From assembly GCA_963649365.1 (NCBI GenBank), contig CAVJHQ010000011.1, positions 1 to 38,316 on the forward strand: 38,316 nt of DNA. The letters are read 5' to 3'. Below the pieces are notes generated by a model, which was given only the letters and a program-made list of their open reading frames with translations, searched no databases and was not told the origin of the DNA. Position numbers and translations under genes: made by a program. Position 1 is the stretch's first letter, and each line of letters opens with the position of its first letter. Below are positions 23,254-30,815 of the stretch, piece by piece. This stretch comes from Paratractidigestivibacter sp963649365 (GTDB lineage: Bacteria; Actinomycetota; Coriobacteriia; Coriobacteriales; Atopobiaceae).

Positions 23254-24186
23254 CTAACGCGACTCGCGGAAGTACGGCTTGCCGCAGGCCTTCGGGCCGC
23301 CGTGCTTGGAGCCGAAGAACATGAGCGCGATGATGGTGAAGACGTACGGGATCATCTTGAAGAACATGACCGGCGCGGACTGGAACGACGCCTGCAGGGC
23401 CACGTTCAGGCCGTCGAAGAAGCCGAACAGCAGGCTCGCGAGCATGACGCCCACCGCGCTCCAGCGGCCGAAGATGACGGTTGCCAGGGCGATGAAGCCG
23501 CGGCCGGCCACGATGCCGTCGGTGTAGATCGGCGTGTAGCAGATGGTGAGGAACGCGCCGCCGGCGGCCGTGAGCGCGCCGCAGACCACGCAGGCGAGGT
23601 ACTTGACGCGGATGACGTTGATGCCCAGGGTCTCGGCGGCCTGCGGGTTCTCGCCCACGGAGCGGAACGAGAGGCCCGCGCGGAAGCGCTTGAAGAAGAA
23701 CGAGACGCACGGCACGAGCAGGAACGCCAGGTATGCCAGCAGCGTCTGGTCGAACAGGCCGTTGCCGATGATGGGGATGTCCGAGAGGACGGGGATGGCG
23801 ATCGAGGCCATCTGCGCGCCGGTGGCGTTGTCGGGGTTCGAGCCGACGAAGAGGTTGTAGCCGAACAGGGCGATGGCCGGGGCCAGGATGTTCACGGCCA
23901 TGCTCGTCACGGTCTGGTCGGAGCACAGCGTGATGGCGCAGAAGGCGTAGATCATATTGACCGCGACTCCGGCGGCCATACCGGCGAGAAGGCCGAGCCA
24001 CAGGTTGCCCGTGACCTTGCCCACGGCGAAGGCGACGAAGGCGCCGACGGCCATGATGCCCTCGAGGCCGATGTTCACCAGGCCCGCGCGCTCGGAGAAG
24101 ACCTCGCCGAGCGCGGCCAGCAGGATGGGCACGGCGCCCATGGCCATCGCCTTGACGATGGTGGGAAGTGCGACCATGAAGTCCAT
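23254..24186 (-). CDS. Nucleoside-type ABC transporter permease (second)
   Basis: 310 aa, BPD_transp_2 family (YufQ/NupQ-like). Signature LGEVFSERAGLVNIGLEGIMAVGAF near the N-terminus and FRSVGENPQAAETLGINV in the cytoplasmic loop, typical of the smaller permease of BMP-linked purine nucleoside importers. About nine hydrophobic helices. ATG overlaps the stop of the first permease (TAATG), so the two are translationally coupled. A longer open frame continues upstream but is a shadow of the first permease. Confidence 0.93.
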   Translation of the reverse strand: MDFMVALPTIVKAMAMGAVPILLAALGEVFSERAGLVNIGLEGIMAVGAFVAFAVGKVTGNLWLGLLAGMAAGVAVNMIYAFCAITLCSDQTVTSMAVNILAPAIALFGYNLFVGSNPDNATGAQMASIAIPVLSDIPIIGNGLFDQTLLAYLAFLLVPCVSFFFKRFRAGLSFRSVGENPQAAETLGINVIRVKYLACVVCGALTAAGGAFLTICYTPIYTDGIVAGRGFIALATVIFGRWSAVGVMLASLLFGFFDGLNVALQASFQSAPVMFFKMIPYVFTIIALMFFGSKHGGPKACGKPYFRESR

Positions 24187-25337
24187 TACGCGGTCACCTC
24201 GGCTTTCTTGTTCTTGTTGCTCAGGTTGGTGATAAACGCCTTGACCTTCGGCAGCTTGACCATGGCCATGCCGGCGACCGCGAAGATGATGATGAGGCCG
24301 CGGATGATGTCGACGATGGCGGTCGGCACGCCGATGACGGACTGCATCATCGTGCCGCCCGTGGAGAGCATGCCGAAGACGATGGCGACCACGATGGAGG
24401 CGACCGGGTTCAGCTGGGCGATGAGCGCGATGGCGACGCCGTCGAAGCCGAAGCCCGAGCCGAAGCCGTCCGCCAGGCGGAAGGGGGTCTTGCCGAAGAG
24501 CTCGATCGCGCCGCCGGCGCCGGCGATGGCGCCGGAGATGACGAAGGCCGCGAGCACGAGGAAGCGCACGGGGAAGCCGTTGACGCGCGAGGCGGTGGGG
24601 TTGAGGCCCACGGCGCGGATCTTGAAGCCGAAGCTCGTGCGGAAGATCACGTACCACAGCACGATGCCCGCCAGGATGGCGAGAAGCACGCCCAGGTGGG
24701 CCGGTCCCACGTCGACGAGGTGCGCCGACTTAGGCATGGCCGGGGTCTGCGGGAGCCCCTGGTCGGAGTAGACGTTCTTGTAGAGGAACTCCATGAAGTA
24801 GAGGGCGATGTAGTTGAACATGATCGTGGTGATCATCTCGTTGAGCCCTCGGGTGATCTTCAGGATGCCCGGGAGCAGCGCCCACAGGCCGCCGAAGACG
24901 ATGCCGGCCACAAGGCCCATGAGCACCGCGGGGACGCCCTCGAGCCCGAGGGTGAGGACGAAGTAGGCCGCCGCGGAGGCGCCCATGATGAACTGGCCCT
25001 CGCCGCCGAGGTTGAACACGCCGCACTTGTACGCGAACACGGCCGCGAGCGCCGTGAAGATAAGCGGGCAGGCGCGCTCGAGCGTCTTGCCGAGCTTGCC
25101 GAGGTCGCCCACCGAGCCCTGGACCATAGCGGCGTAGCCCTCGAGGGGGTTCTTGCCCAGGCACGCGATGATGACGGCGCCGACGATCAGCGCGAGGAGC
25201 AGCGAGACGATCGGGGTGAGCACCGCGAGGCGCTTCTCGCGCTGCTGCTCTGCGTACATCCCCGCGCGCCAGTCGCGCTTAGACTCCTTGTTGCCCTGGT
25301 CGTCGAGGACGTCGGTCTTCTTTGTAGGATCTGCCAC
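24186..25337 (-). CDS. Nucleoside-type ABC transporter permease (first)
   Basis: 383 aa with a hydrophilic 35-residue N-terminal tail before the first membrane helix. BPD_transp_2 family (YufP/NupP-like): FAYKCGVFNLGGEGQFIMGA and GLNEMITTIMFNYIA, RAVGLNPTASRVNGF. Start is GTG 25337, supported by GGGGAGG close upstream. It lies 13 bp after the ATPase gene. With the second permease it forms the membrane heterodimer of the importer. Confidence 0.93.
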   Translation of the reverse strand: MADPTKKTDVLDDQGNKESKRDWRAGMYAEQQREKRLAVLTPIVSLLLALIVGAVIIACLGKNPLEGYAAMVQGSVGDLGKLGKTLERACPLIFTALAAVFAYKCGVFNLGGEGQFIMGASAAAYFVLTLGLEGVPAVLMGLVAGIVFGGLWALLPGILKITRGLNEMITTIMFNYIALYFMEFLYKNVYSDQGLPQTPAMPKSAHLVDVGPAHLGVLLAILAGIVLWYVIFRTSFGFKIRAVGLNPTASRVNGFPVRFLVLAAFVISGAIAGAGGAIELFGKTPFRLADGFGSGFGFDGVAIALIAQLNPVASIVVAIVFGMLSTGGTMMQSVIGVPTAIVDIIRGLIIIFAVAGMAMVKLPKVKAFITNLSNKNKKAEVTA

Positions 25338-25350
25338 TTTTCCTCCCCTC

Positions 25351-26862
25351 CTACTTGCCGGCCATGGCGAGCGAGATCTCCTTGATGGGAGGCTTCGCGC
25401 CAGGGTAGGTGCCCATGATCTGTCCCTCGAAGAGGACCGTGATGCGGTCGGAGAGCTTCAGCACCTCGTCGAAGTCGGCGGAGATGAGAAGCACCGCGCA
25501 GCCCGCGTCGCGCTGGGCGATGATCTGGTCGTGGATGAACTCGGTCGCGCCGATGTCCAGGCCGCGCGTCGGGTAGACGGCGACGAGCAGCTTCGGGTGC
25601 GCGTCGAGCTCGCGGGCCAGGATGACCTTCTGCTGGTTGCCGCCGGAAAGCGAGCGGGCCGTCTGGTTGACGGAGGTGCAGCGGATGTCGTTGACCTCGG
25701 CGAGGTTCTCGGCGTACTCCCTGATGGCGTCGAGCTTGAGCCAGGCGCCGTGGCCCGCGCTGAAGCGGTCGGAGTCGGTCTGCTTGAGGACGAGGTTCTC
25801 GGCAAGGGACATGTCGCCGACGAGGCCCATCTTGTTGCGGTCCTCCGGGATGTTGCCCATGCCCGAGTCGATGAAGCTCGAGGGCGAGTAGAGCGCGATC
25901 TTCTTGCCGTCGGGGCCGATGACGTCGCCGCCCTCGGGCTTGATGAGGCCGGTGACGAGGCTCGCGAGCTCGGACTGGCCGTTGCCGTCGATGCCCGCGA
26001 CGCCCAGGATCTCGCCCTTGTGGATGGCGAGGCTCACGTCCTTGAGGCCGCCGTGCTTGAGCTCGGGACGGTAAGAGACGCCCTTGAGCTCGAAGGCGAC
26101 CTCGGACGCCGACTCGACCTTCTCGTAGGTGCTCTCGGTGAACTTCTGGCCGATCATGAGGTCGGCGAGCTCCTGCTCGGTGGTGTCGGCCACCTTGAGG
26201 GTCTGGACCGAGCGGCCGCGGCGCAGGACCGTGACGTAGTCGGAGATGTGCATGACCTCGCGCATCTTGTGCGAGATGAAGATGATCGACTTGCCCTCGT
26301 CGGTGAGCGAGTGCATGATGTCGAAGAGGCCCTCCACCTCGAGGTCCGTGAGGACGGCGGTGGGCTCGTCGAGGATGACGAGGTCGGCGCCGCGGAAGAG
26401 GACCTTCATGATCTCGACGCGCTGCTGCATGCCGATGGACATGTCGCCGACCTTCTCGTCGAGGTCGATGTCCATGCCGTAGCGCTCCATGAGCTCCTCG
26501 ACCGTCTTTCGGTCGTCGGCCACCTTGAGCAGCGGCGAGTTGTGGCGCTTGTCGCCCAGGATGATGTTCTCGAGGCCCGTCATGTCCTCGATGAGCATGA
26601 AGTGCTGGTGCACCATGCCGATGCCGTTCTCGACGGCGACGCCGGGGCTCGAGATCTGCACCTCTTTGCCCCGGATAAAGATCTTGCCCCCGCTCGGCTG
26701 GTACAAGCCGATAAGGACGTTCATGAGCGTGGACTTACCGGCGCCGTTCTCGCCCAGAAGCGTGTGGACCTCGCCTTCCCCCACGGTAAGGTTCACGTTC
26801 TGGTTGGCAAAGAACGCGCCGAATTGCTTGCAGACGTTCTCCATCCTCAGCAGTTCCGCCAC
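25351..26862 (-). CDS. Nucleoside-type ABC transporter ATP-binding protein (tandem domains)
   Basis: 503 aa with two ABC domains, as in YufO/NupO and sugar/nucleoside importers. NBD1: Walker A GENGAGKST (37-45), Q-loop MVHQHFML, signature SIGMQQR, Walker B LVILDEPTAVL, switch FISHKM. NBD2: degenerate Walker A GIDGNGQSE (no GKS/T), signature LSGGNQQK and a degenerate Walker B region (LLVAVYPTRGLD), so it probably hydrolyses poorly. GTG start at 26862 with GGAGG 5 nt upstream. First gene of the permease operon. Upstream is a perfect TTGACA and a regulon-type palindrome. Confidence 0.95.
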   Translation of the reverse strand: MAELLRMENVCKQFGAFFANQNVNLTVGEGEVHTLLGENGAGKSTLMNVLIGLYQPSGGKIFIRGKEVQISSPGVAVENGIGMVHQHFMLIEDMTGLENIILGDKRHNSPLLKVADDRKTVEELMERYGMDIDLDEKVGDMSIGMQQRVEIMKVLFRGADLVILDEPTAVLTDLEVEGLFDIMHSLTDEGKSIIFISHKMREVMHISDYVTVLRRGRSVQTLKVADTTEQELADLMIGQKFTESTYEKVESASEVAFELKGVSYRPELKHGGLKDVSLAIHKGEILGVAGIDGNGQSELASLVTGLIKPEGGDVIGPDGKKIALYSPSSFIDSGMGNIPEDRNKMGLVGDMSLAENLVLKQTDSDRFSAGHGAWLKLDAIREYAENLAEVNDIRCTSVNQTARSLSGGNQQKVILARELDAHPKLLVAVYPTRGLDIGATEFIHDQIIAQRDAGCAVLLISADFDEVLKLSDRITVLFEGQIMGTYPGAKPPIKEISLAMAGK

Positions 26863-26985
26863 GTCATCCTCCTCTCCTCTTCATGCCGTGCCGCCCCATG
26901 TTCGCAACAAAGGGCGGCGCGCATACGTTAACAGGTCTAAAAATACCTTTACAACGTGACGCACAGATTTCGAAATTACAGCCGT

Positions 26986-27024
26986 TTAACACCTGTTTGT
27001 TAATCCAAAGTTGCAGGGTGTCAA
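26986..27024 (-). promoter_or_regulatory. Putative promoter and operator of the nucleoside ABC operon
   Basis: Minus strand: consensus TTGACA (27024-27019), then 16 nt, then a 17-bp near-palindrome TAACAAACAGGTGTTAA (27002-26986) exactly where the -10 should be. The palindrome matches 13 of 17 positions of the site upstream of the PAS-HTH regulator. An activated or repressed promoter would fit. The rest of the 470-bp upstream region (26863-27334) shows no gene. Confidence 0.5.
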
Positions 27025-27240
27025 ACCAATTTTTTGTATTCGCAGGTAGAGCAGGGTGAGCATAACAAATGTTGCTTATCGTGTGATTGTATGTGGCCCG
27101 CGCGCCCCGCGGCACCAGAGGGCCGCAAGGGGCGCATTTAGGCGGTAAGCGGCAAAGAAACCGCAGGTCGTTGTTGCAATGGATACCTAACGTCCCCGGG
27201 GAAGAAGGTCGCGGCGCCGGCGACGGCGAGAAGCCCGGCG

Positions 27241-27262
27241 NNNNNNNNNNNNNNNNNNNNNN
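27241..27262. other. Assembly gap (22 N)
   Basis: Run of 22 unknown bases between the xdhD stop and the ABC promoter. The flanks are extremely GC-rich (the right side begins CGGGGCGCCTGG). It may hide the xdhD terminator. Confidence 0.95.
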
Positions 27263-27334
27263 CGGGGCGCCTGGCCGGCGAGGCTGGCGGGCCTGCTCGC
27301 CCCGGGCCGCCCGCCCCGCCGCGCGCCCCGGGCG

Positions 27335-30112
27335 CTAATCCCGGCGCGCGCGGCGGCTGTAGTAGGTGTCGTGCATGGGCAGGCTCGGGCGGAGCTTGCC
27401 GTCGAGGGCGTAGTAGGCGTTCTGGACGGCGGGCGCGGCCGGGATCGTGGCGATCTCGCCGATGCCCTTGCCGCCGTAGGCCACGGGCAGCTGCTCGTCT
27501 TTTTCCACGTAGATGGCGTGGATGCTCGGGATTTCGTCGGCGCGGAAGAGCCCCAGCGTGCCGTACTTGGCCGTGGGCACGCAGTCCTTGAGCGGGTAGT
27601 CCTCGGTGAGCGCGTAGCCCATGCCCATGAGCACGCCGCCCTCGATCTGCCCCTGGATGGCGATGGGGTTGATCACGCGGCCGGAGTCGTGCGCGGCGTA
27701 GAACTCGGCCGCGCGGCCCTCCTCGTCGAGGACGCACACGTGCGCGGCGAAGCCGTAGCAGATGTGGCTCTTCGCGTTGGGCACGTCGGCGCCGAGCTTG
27801 TCGGTGGACTCGAAGTACTCGTAGAAGAACTCGCGGCCCTCCAGCGCGGCCAGGCACGCCACGGGGTCCTTGGGCACGCGGGCGTGGCCGGGCGTGAGCT
27901 CCTCGGCGTCCACGGTGAACTCGCGGCCGTCCTCGAAGCGGAACGTCTTGCCGTCGCCGCCGGCGCGTACCTGGCCTTCCGGTACCTCTTCCCCGCGCTC
28001 GACGGCGAGCATGGCGTCGCGCAGGAGAAACGCCGCGCCGCGCACGGCCTCGCCGGTGACGACCGTCTGGCGCGAGCCGGAGGTGGTGCCGGAGTCGGGC
28101 GCGGCCTCGGTGGAGCACTCGCCGTTGGCGATGCAGCGCCTGGGAAGCCCGCACGCCTCGGCGATGTCCTGCGTGAAGACGGTGTTGCAGCCCTGGCCGA
28201 TGTCGGAGGTCGCGGCGTAGGCCACGGCCACGCCGTTCTCGACGCGGATGTTGCAGCGGCCCTTGTCGGGAAGGCCCACGCCCGTGCCGGCGTTCTTCAT
28301 GGAGCAGGCGATGCCCGCGCGGCCGGGGTTGGCGTAGTAGACGTCGCGCACGGCCTCGAGGCACTCCTTGAGCGCCGTCGAGCAGTCCGCGATCTGGCCG
28401 TTGGGCAGCGCCTTGCCGGGCTCGATGGCGTTGATGTAGCGGATCTTCCACGGGTCTATGCCGGCCTTCTTCGCCAGGACGTCGATGAGCGACTCGAGCG
28501 CGAACTCGGACTGGCAGACGCCGAAGCCGCGGAAGGCGCCGGCGGGCGGGTTGTTCGTGTAGTAGCCGTAGCCGCGGATGTCGGTGTTCTGGTAGGTGTA
28601 GGGGCCGACGGAGTGCGTGCAGGCACGCTCCAGGACAGGCCCGCAGAGGCTCGCGTAGGCGCCCGTGTCGAAGTTGATCTCGCAGTCGAGGCCGGTAAAG
28701 CGCCCTTCCGCGTCGCAGCCGAGCGTGAAGGTGCCGCGCATGTAGTGGCGCTTGGGGTGGAAGGCCAGCGACTCGGCGCGCGTGAGGAAGCACTTGACGG
28801 GAACGCCCAGCTTGTACGCGGCGAGCGCCGCCAGGTGCTGGACCGAGACGTCCTCCTTGCCGCCGAAGCCGCCGCCCACGAGCATGGTCTGCACGACCAC
28901 GCGCTCGGGCGTCGCGTCCCAGCCGAACATGTGCGCGCACTCCTTGCGCGTGTCGTAGGCGCCCTGGTCGGTGGACCAGATCTTGACGCCGTCCTTGTAC
29001 GGGGCCGCCACGCAGCACTCGGGCTCGAGGAAGGCGTGCTCGGTGAAGGGCGTGGTGAAGGTCTCGGTCGCGGTGAAGGCCGAGGCCGCCAGGGCCGCCG
29101 CCGCGTCGCCGCGCGTGACGTGGCGCTGCTGGCAGATGTTGTTCTCGAGGACCACGTGGTTGCCGAAGGCCTCGAAGCTCTCGTGGATAAGAGGCGCGCC
29201 CGGGGCCATGGCCTCGTCGATGTCGCGCACGCACTCGAGCTCCTCGTAAGAGACCTTGACGAGCTTCTTGGCCTTCTCGAGGGTCTTGCGGTCGCGCGCG
29301 ACCACGAGGGCGATGGCGTCGCCCACGCAGCGGGTCACGTCGCCCTCGGCGATCATGACGTCCCAGTCCTGGATGAGGTGGCCGACCTGGTTCACGGGCA
29401 CGTCGGCGGCGGTGAGGACGCCGAGCACGCCGGGGAGCCTGCGGGCCTTCTCGGCGTCGATTCCGAGCACGCGGGCGCGCGGGTACTTGGAGCGGACGGC
29501 CGAGGCGTAGGCGAGCCCGGGGAAGTCGTCCTCGGTGAGGTCGTCGGGGTACTTGCCGAAGCCGAGGACCTTGCGGCGGACGTCCGTGCGGAAGATCTTC
29601 TTGCCGACGCCGTAGTCGGCCCCCTCCTCGGCCGCCGGGTCGATCTGCTCCTCGCCGCGCAGGATCGCGGCGGCGAGCTTGATGCCGACGAGGATGCGCT
29701 TGTAGCCCGTGCAGCGGCAGATGTTGCCGCGGATGGCCTCGGCGATCTCGGGCCCGGAAGGCTCGGGGTTGCGGCGGATAAGGGCCGCGCCCGCGAGCAC
29801 CATGCCCGGGATGCAGAAGCCGCACTGGACCGCGCCGGCCACGCCGAACGCGTAGACGAAGGCCTCCTGCTCCTCGTGGGTAAGGCCCTCGATGGTCGTG
29901 ATCTCGTGCCCGACCGCGAGCTTCGTGGTGAGGACGCACGACTTGACCGCGCGGCCGTCCACGATGACGGTGCAGGTGCCGCACGCGCCCTCCGAGCAGC
30001 CGTCCTTCACGCTGGTAAGGAGAAGGTCGTCGCGCAGGTAGCGCAGGATGGACTTGTTCTCGCCCGTCACGTGCTCCTCGCCGTTGATGAGCAGGCGGTA
30101 CTCCTCTGCCAT
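27335..30112 (-). CDS. xdhD: XdhD-type molybdenum hydroxylase, 2Fe-2S and Mo domains fused
   Basis: 925 aa. The N-terminal ferredoxin part carries C39, C44, C47, C59 (GCSEGACGTC) and C97, C100, C132, C134 (CGFCIPGMV; NICRCTGYK). The remainder is the Moco-binding fold: GGGFGGKEDVS, AFRGFGVCQSEF, DIGQGCNTVFTQD and GGKGIGE with catalytic Glu E886. Like E. coli XdhD it has no FAD domain, so electrons must come from or go to a partner such as the ferredoxin or YgfK next door. Substrate in this cluster is probably urate/xanthine or hypoxanthine (inferred). Selenium-dependent forms use labile selenium at the Mo site; no in-frame selenocysteine codon is needed. ATG with GAGAGGGGG 5 nt upstream, 16 bp after the ferredoxin gene. 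Confidence 0.93.
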   Translation of the reverse strand: MAEEYRLLINGEEHVTGENKSILRYLRDDLLLTSVKDGCSEGACGTCTVIVDGRAVKSCVLTTKLAVGHEITTIEGLTHEEQEAFVYAFGVAGAVQCGFCIPGMVLAGAALIRRNPEPSGPEIAEAIRGNICRCTGYKRILVGIKLAAAILRGEEQIDPAAEEGADYGVGKKIFRTDVRRKVLGFGKYPDDLTEDDFPGLAYASAVRSKYPRARVLGIDAEKARRLPGVLGVLTAADVPVNQVGHLIQDWDVMIAEGDVTRCVGDAIALVVARDRKTLEKAKKLVKVSYEELECVRDIDEAMAPGAPLIHESFEAFGNHVVLENNICQQRHVTRGDAAAALAASAFTATETFTTPFTEHAFLEPECCVAAPYKDGVKIWSTDQGAYDTRKECAHMFGWDATPERVVVQTMLVGGGFGGKEDVSVQHLAALAAYKLGVPVKCFLTRAESLAFHPKRHYMRGTFTLGCDAEGRFTGLDCEINFDTGAYASLCGPVLERACTHSVGPYTYQNTDIRGYGYYTNNPPAGAFRGFGVCQSEFALESLIDVLAKKAGIDPWKIRYINAIEPGKALPNGQIADCSTALKECLEAVRDVYYANPGRAGIACSMKNAGTGVGLPDKGRCNIRVENGVAVAYAATSDIGQGCNTVFTQDIAEACGLPRRCIANGECSTEAAPDSGTTSGSRQTVVTGEAVRGAAFLLRDAMLAVERGEEVPEGQVRAGGDGKTFRFEDGREFTVDAEELTPGHARVPKDPVACLAALEGREFFYEYFESTDKLGADVPNAKSHICYGFAAHVCVLDEEGRAAEFYAAHDSGRVINPIAIQGQIEGGVLMGMGYALTEDYPLKDCVPTAKYGTLGLFRADEIPSIHAIYVEKDEQLPVAYGGKGIGEIATIPAAPAVQNAYYALDGKLRPSLPMHDTYYSRRARRD

Positions 30113-30128
30113 GATTGCCCCCTCTCCC

Positions 30129-30686
30129 CTACTTGGCGGCCAGTATGCCGAAGGCGTCGCGGATGACGCCGCGCGGGCACTTGGTGGCGCACATGCCGCA
30201 GGCGATGCACGCGCTCCAGTCGATGACGGCGTGGTTGCCGGCCACGCGGATCGCCCCCGCCGGGCAGGCGCGCTCGCAGGCGCCGCAGGCGATGCAGCTG
30301 CCCGCGCACATCTTGCGCGAGACGGGCCCGGCGTCGGTGTTCGAGCAGCGCGCGGTGATCGAATAGCGGCGCTCGACCATGTGGATGACGTCCTGCGGGC
30401 ACACGCGGGCGCAGAGGCCGCAGCCGATGCAGGCGTCGGCGTCCACGCGGGCGACGCCGCGCTCGTCGAGCTTGACGGCGCCCTTGCGGCAGCTCGCCTC
30501 GCAGGCGCCGCAGCCGACGCAGCCCTGCTCGCAGAACCCGACCCCCGTGCAGCCGCCGTTGCACATGACGACGGCGACCGGGCGCGGGCGCGCGGGCTTC
30601 TTGGGCCGGGCCTTGGGCGCGGGCTTCTCGGGCGCGGGCTTCTCGGGCGCCTTGGCGTGGGCGTATTTCTCTTTGTCGTAGGCCAT
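30129..30686 (-). CDS. Poly-ferredoxin with four cluster motifs (YgfS/RnfB-like)
   Basis: 185 aa. Residues 1-38 are a Lys/Pro/Ala-rich tail with a tandem EKPAP duplication. The cysteine region follows: MCNGGCTGVGFCEQGC (C42-C56), then four CxxCxxCxxxC motifs at 56-66, 86-96, 131-141 and 160-170, each followed by a Pro or basic residue as in bacterial ferredoxins. It can carry electrons between XdhD and YgfK or an Rnf-type complex. The extra cysteines near 42-52 suggest a further cluster as in RnfB. The putative ModE-like box at 30738-30760 lies upstream. It is co-transcribed with xdhD. ATG with GAGGGA 8 nt upstream. Confidence 0.9.
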   Translation of the reverse strand: MAYDKEKYAHAKAPEKPAPEKPAPKARPKKPARPRPVAVVMCNGGCTGVGFCEQGCVGCGACEASCRKGAVKLDERGVARVDADACIGCGLCARVCPQDVIHMVERRYSITARCSNTDAGPVSRKMCAGSCIACGACERACPAGAIRVAGNHAVIDWSACIACGMCATKCPRGVIRDAFGILAAK

Positions 30687-30737
30687 GTGATCGGTCCCTC
30701 GGCAAGAAGGTCAATAGGGCGGGTCCGGAGCGAATAG

Positions 30738-30760
30738 CGTTATCTCAAAATCGGACAACG
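30738..30760 (-). promoter_or_regulatory. Weak ModE-like site upstream of ferredoxin-xdhD
   Basis: Minus strand CGTTGT-N11-ATAACG, 52-74 bp upstream of the ferredoxin ATG. The half-sites are the same as at 3419-3442 but the spacer is one base shorter. It sits in the 130-bp gap after ygfK. Confidence 0.35.
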
Positions 30761-30775
30761 GTCGAGCAAAGTTCA

Positions 30776-30806
30776 GGACGGGGCCGCGCGCAACGCAGCC
30801 CCGTCC
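30776..30806 (-). terminator. Terminator-like hairpin after ygfK
   Basis: Outer 9-bp stem GGACGGGGC/GCCCCGTCC (30776-30784 with 30798-30806), with further imperfect pairs inside. It begins 9 bp past the ygfK stop. The minus-strand tail TGAACTTTG is a poor T-tract, so termination may be partial. Confidence 0.55.
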
Positions 30807-30815
30807 CGTGGGGGG

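Noticed and set aside
27335..30112. Selenocysteine in XdhD
   Set aside because: No in-frame TGA inside the gene; selenium-dependent relatives carry labile selenium at the Mo site, not Sec.
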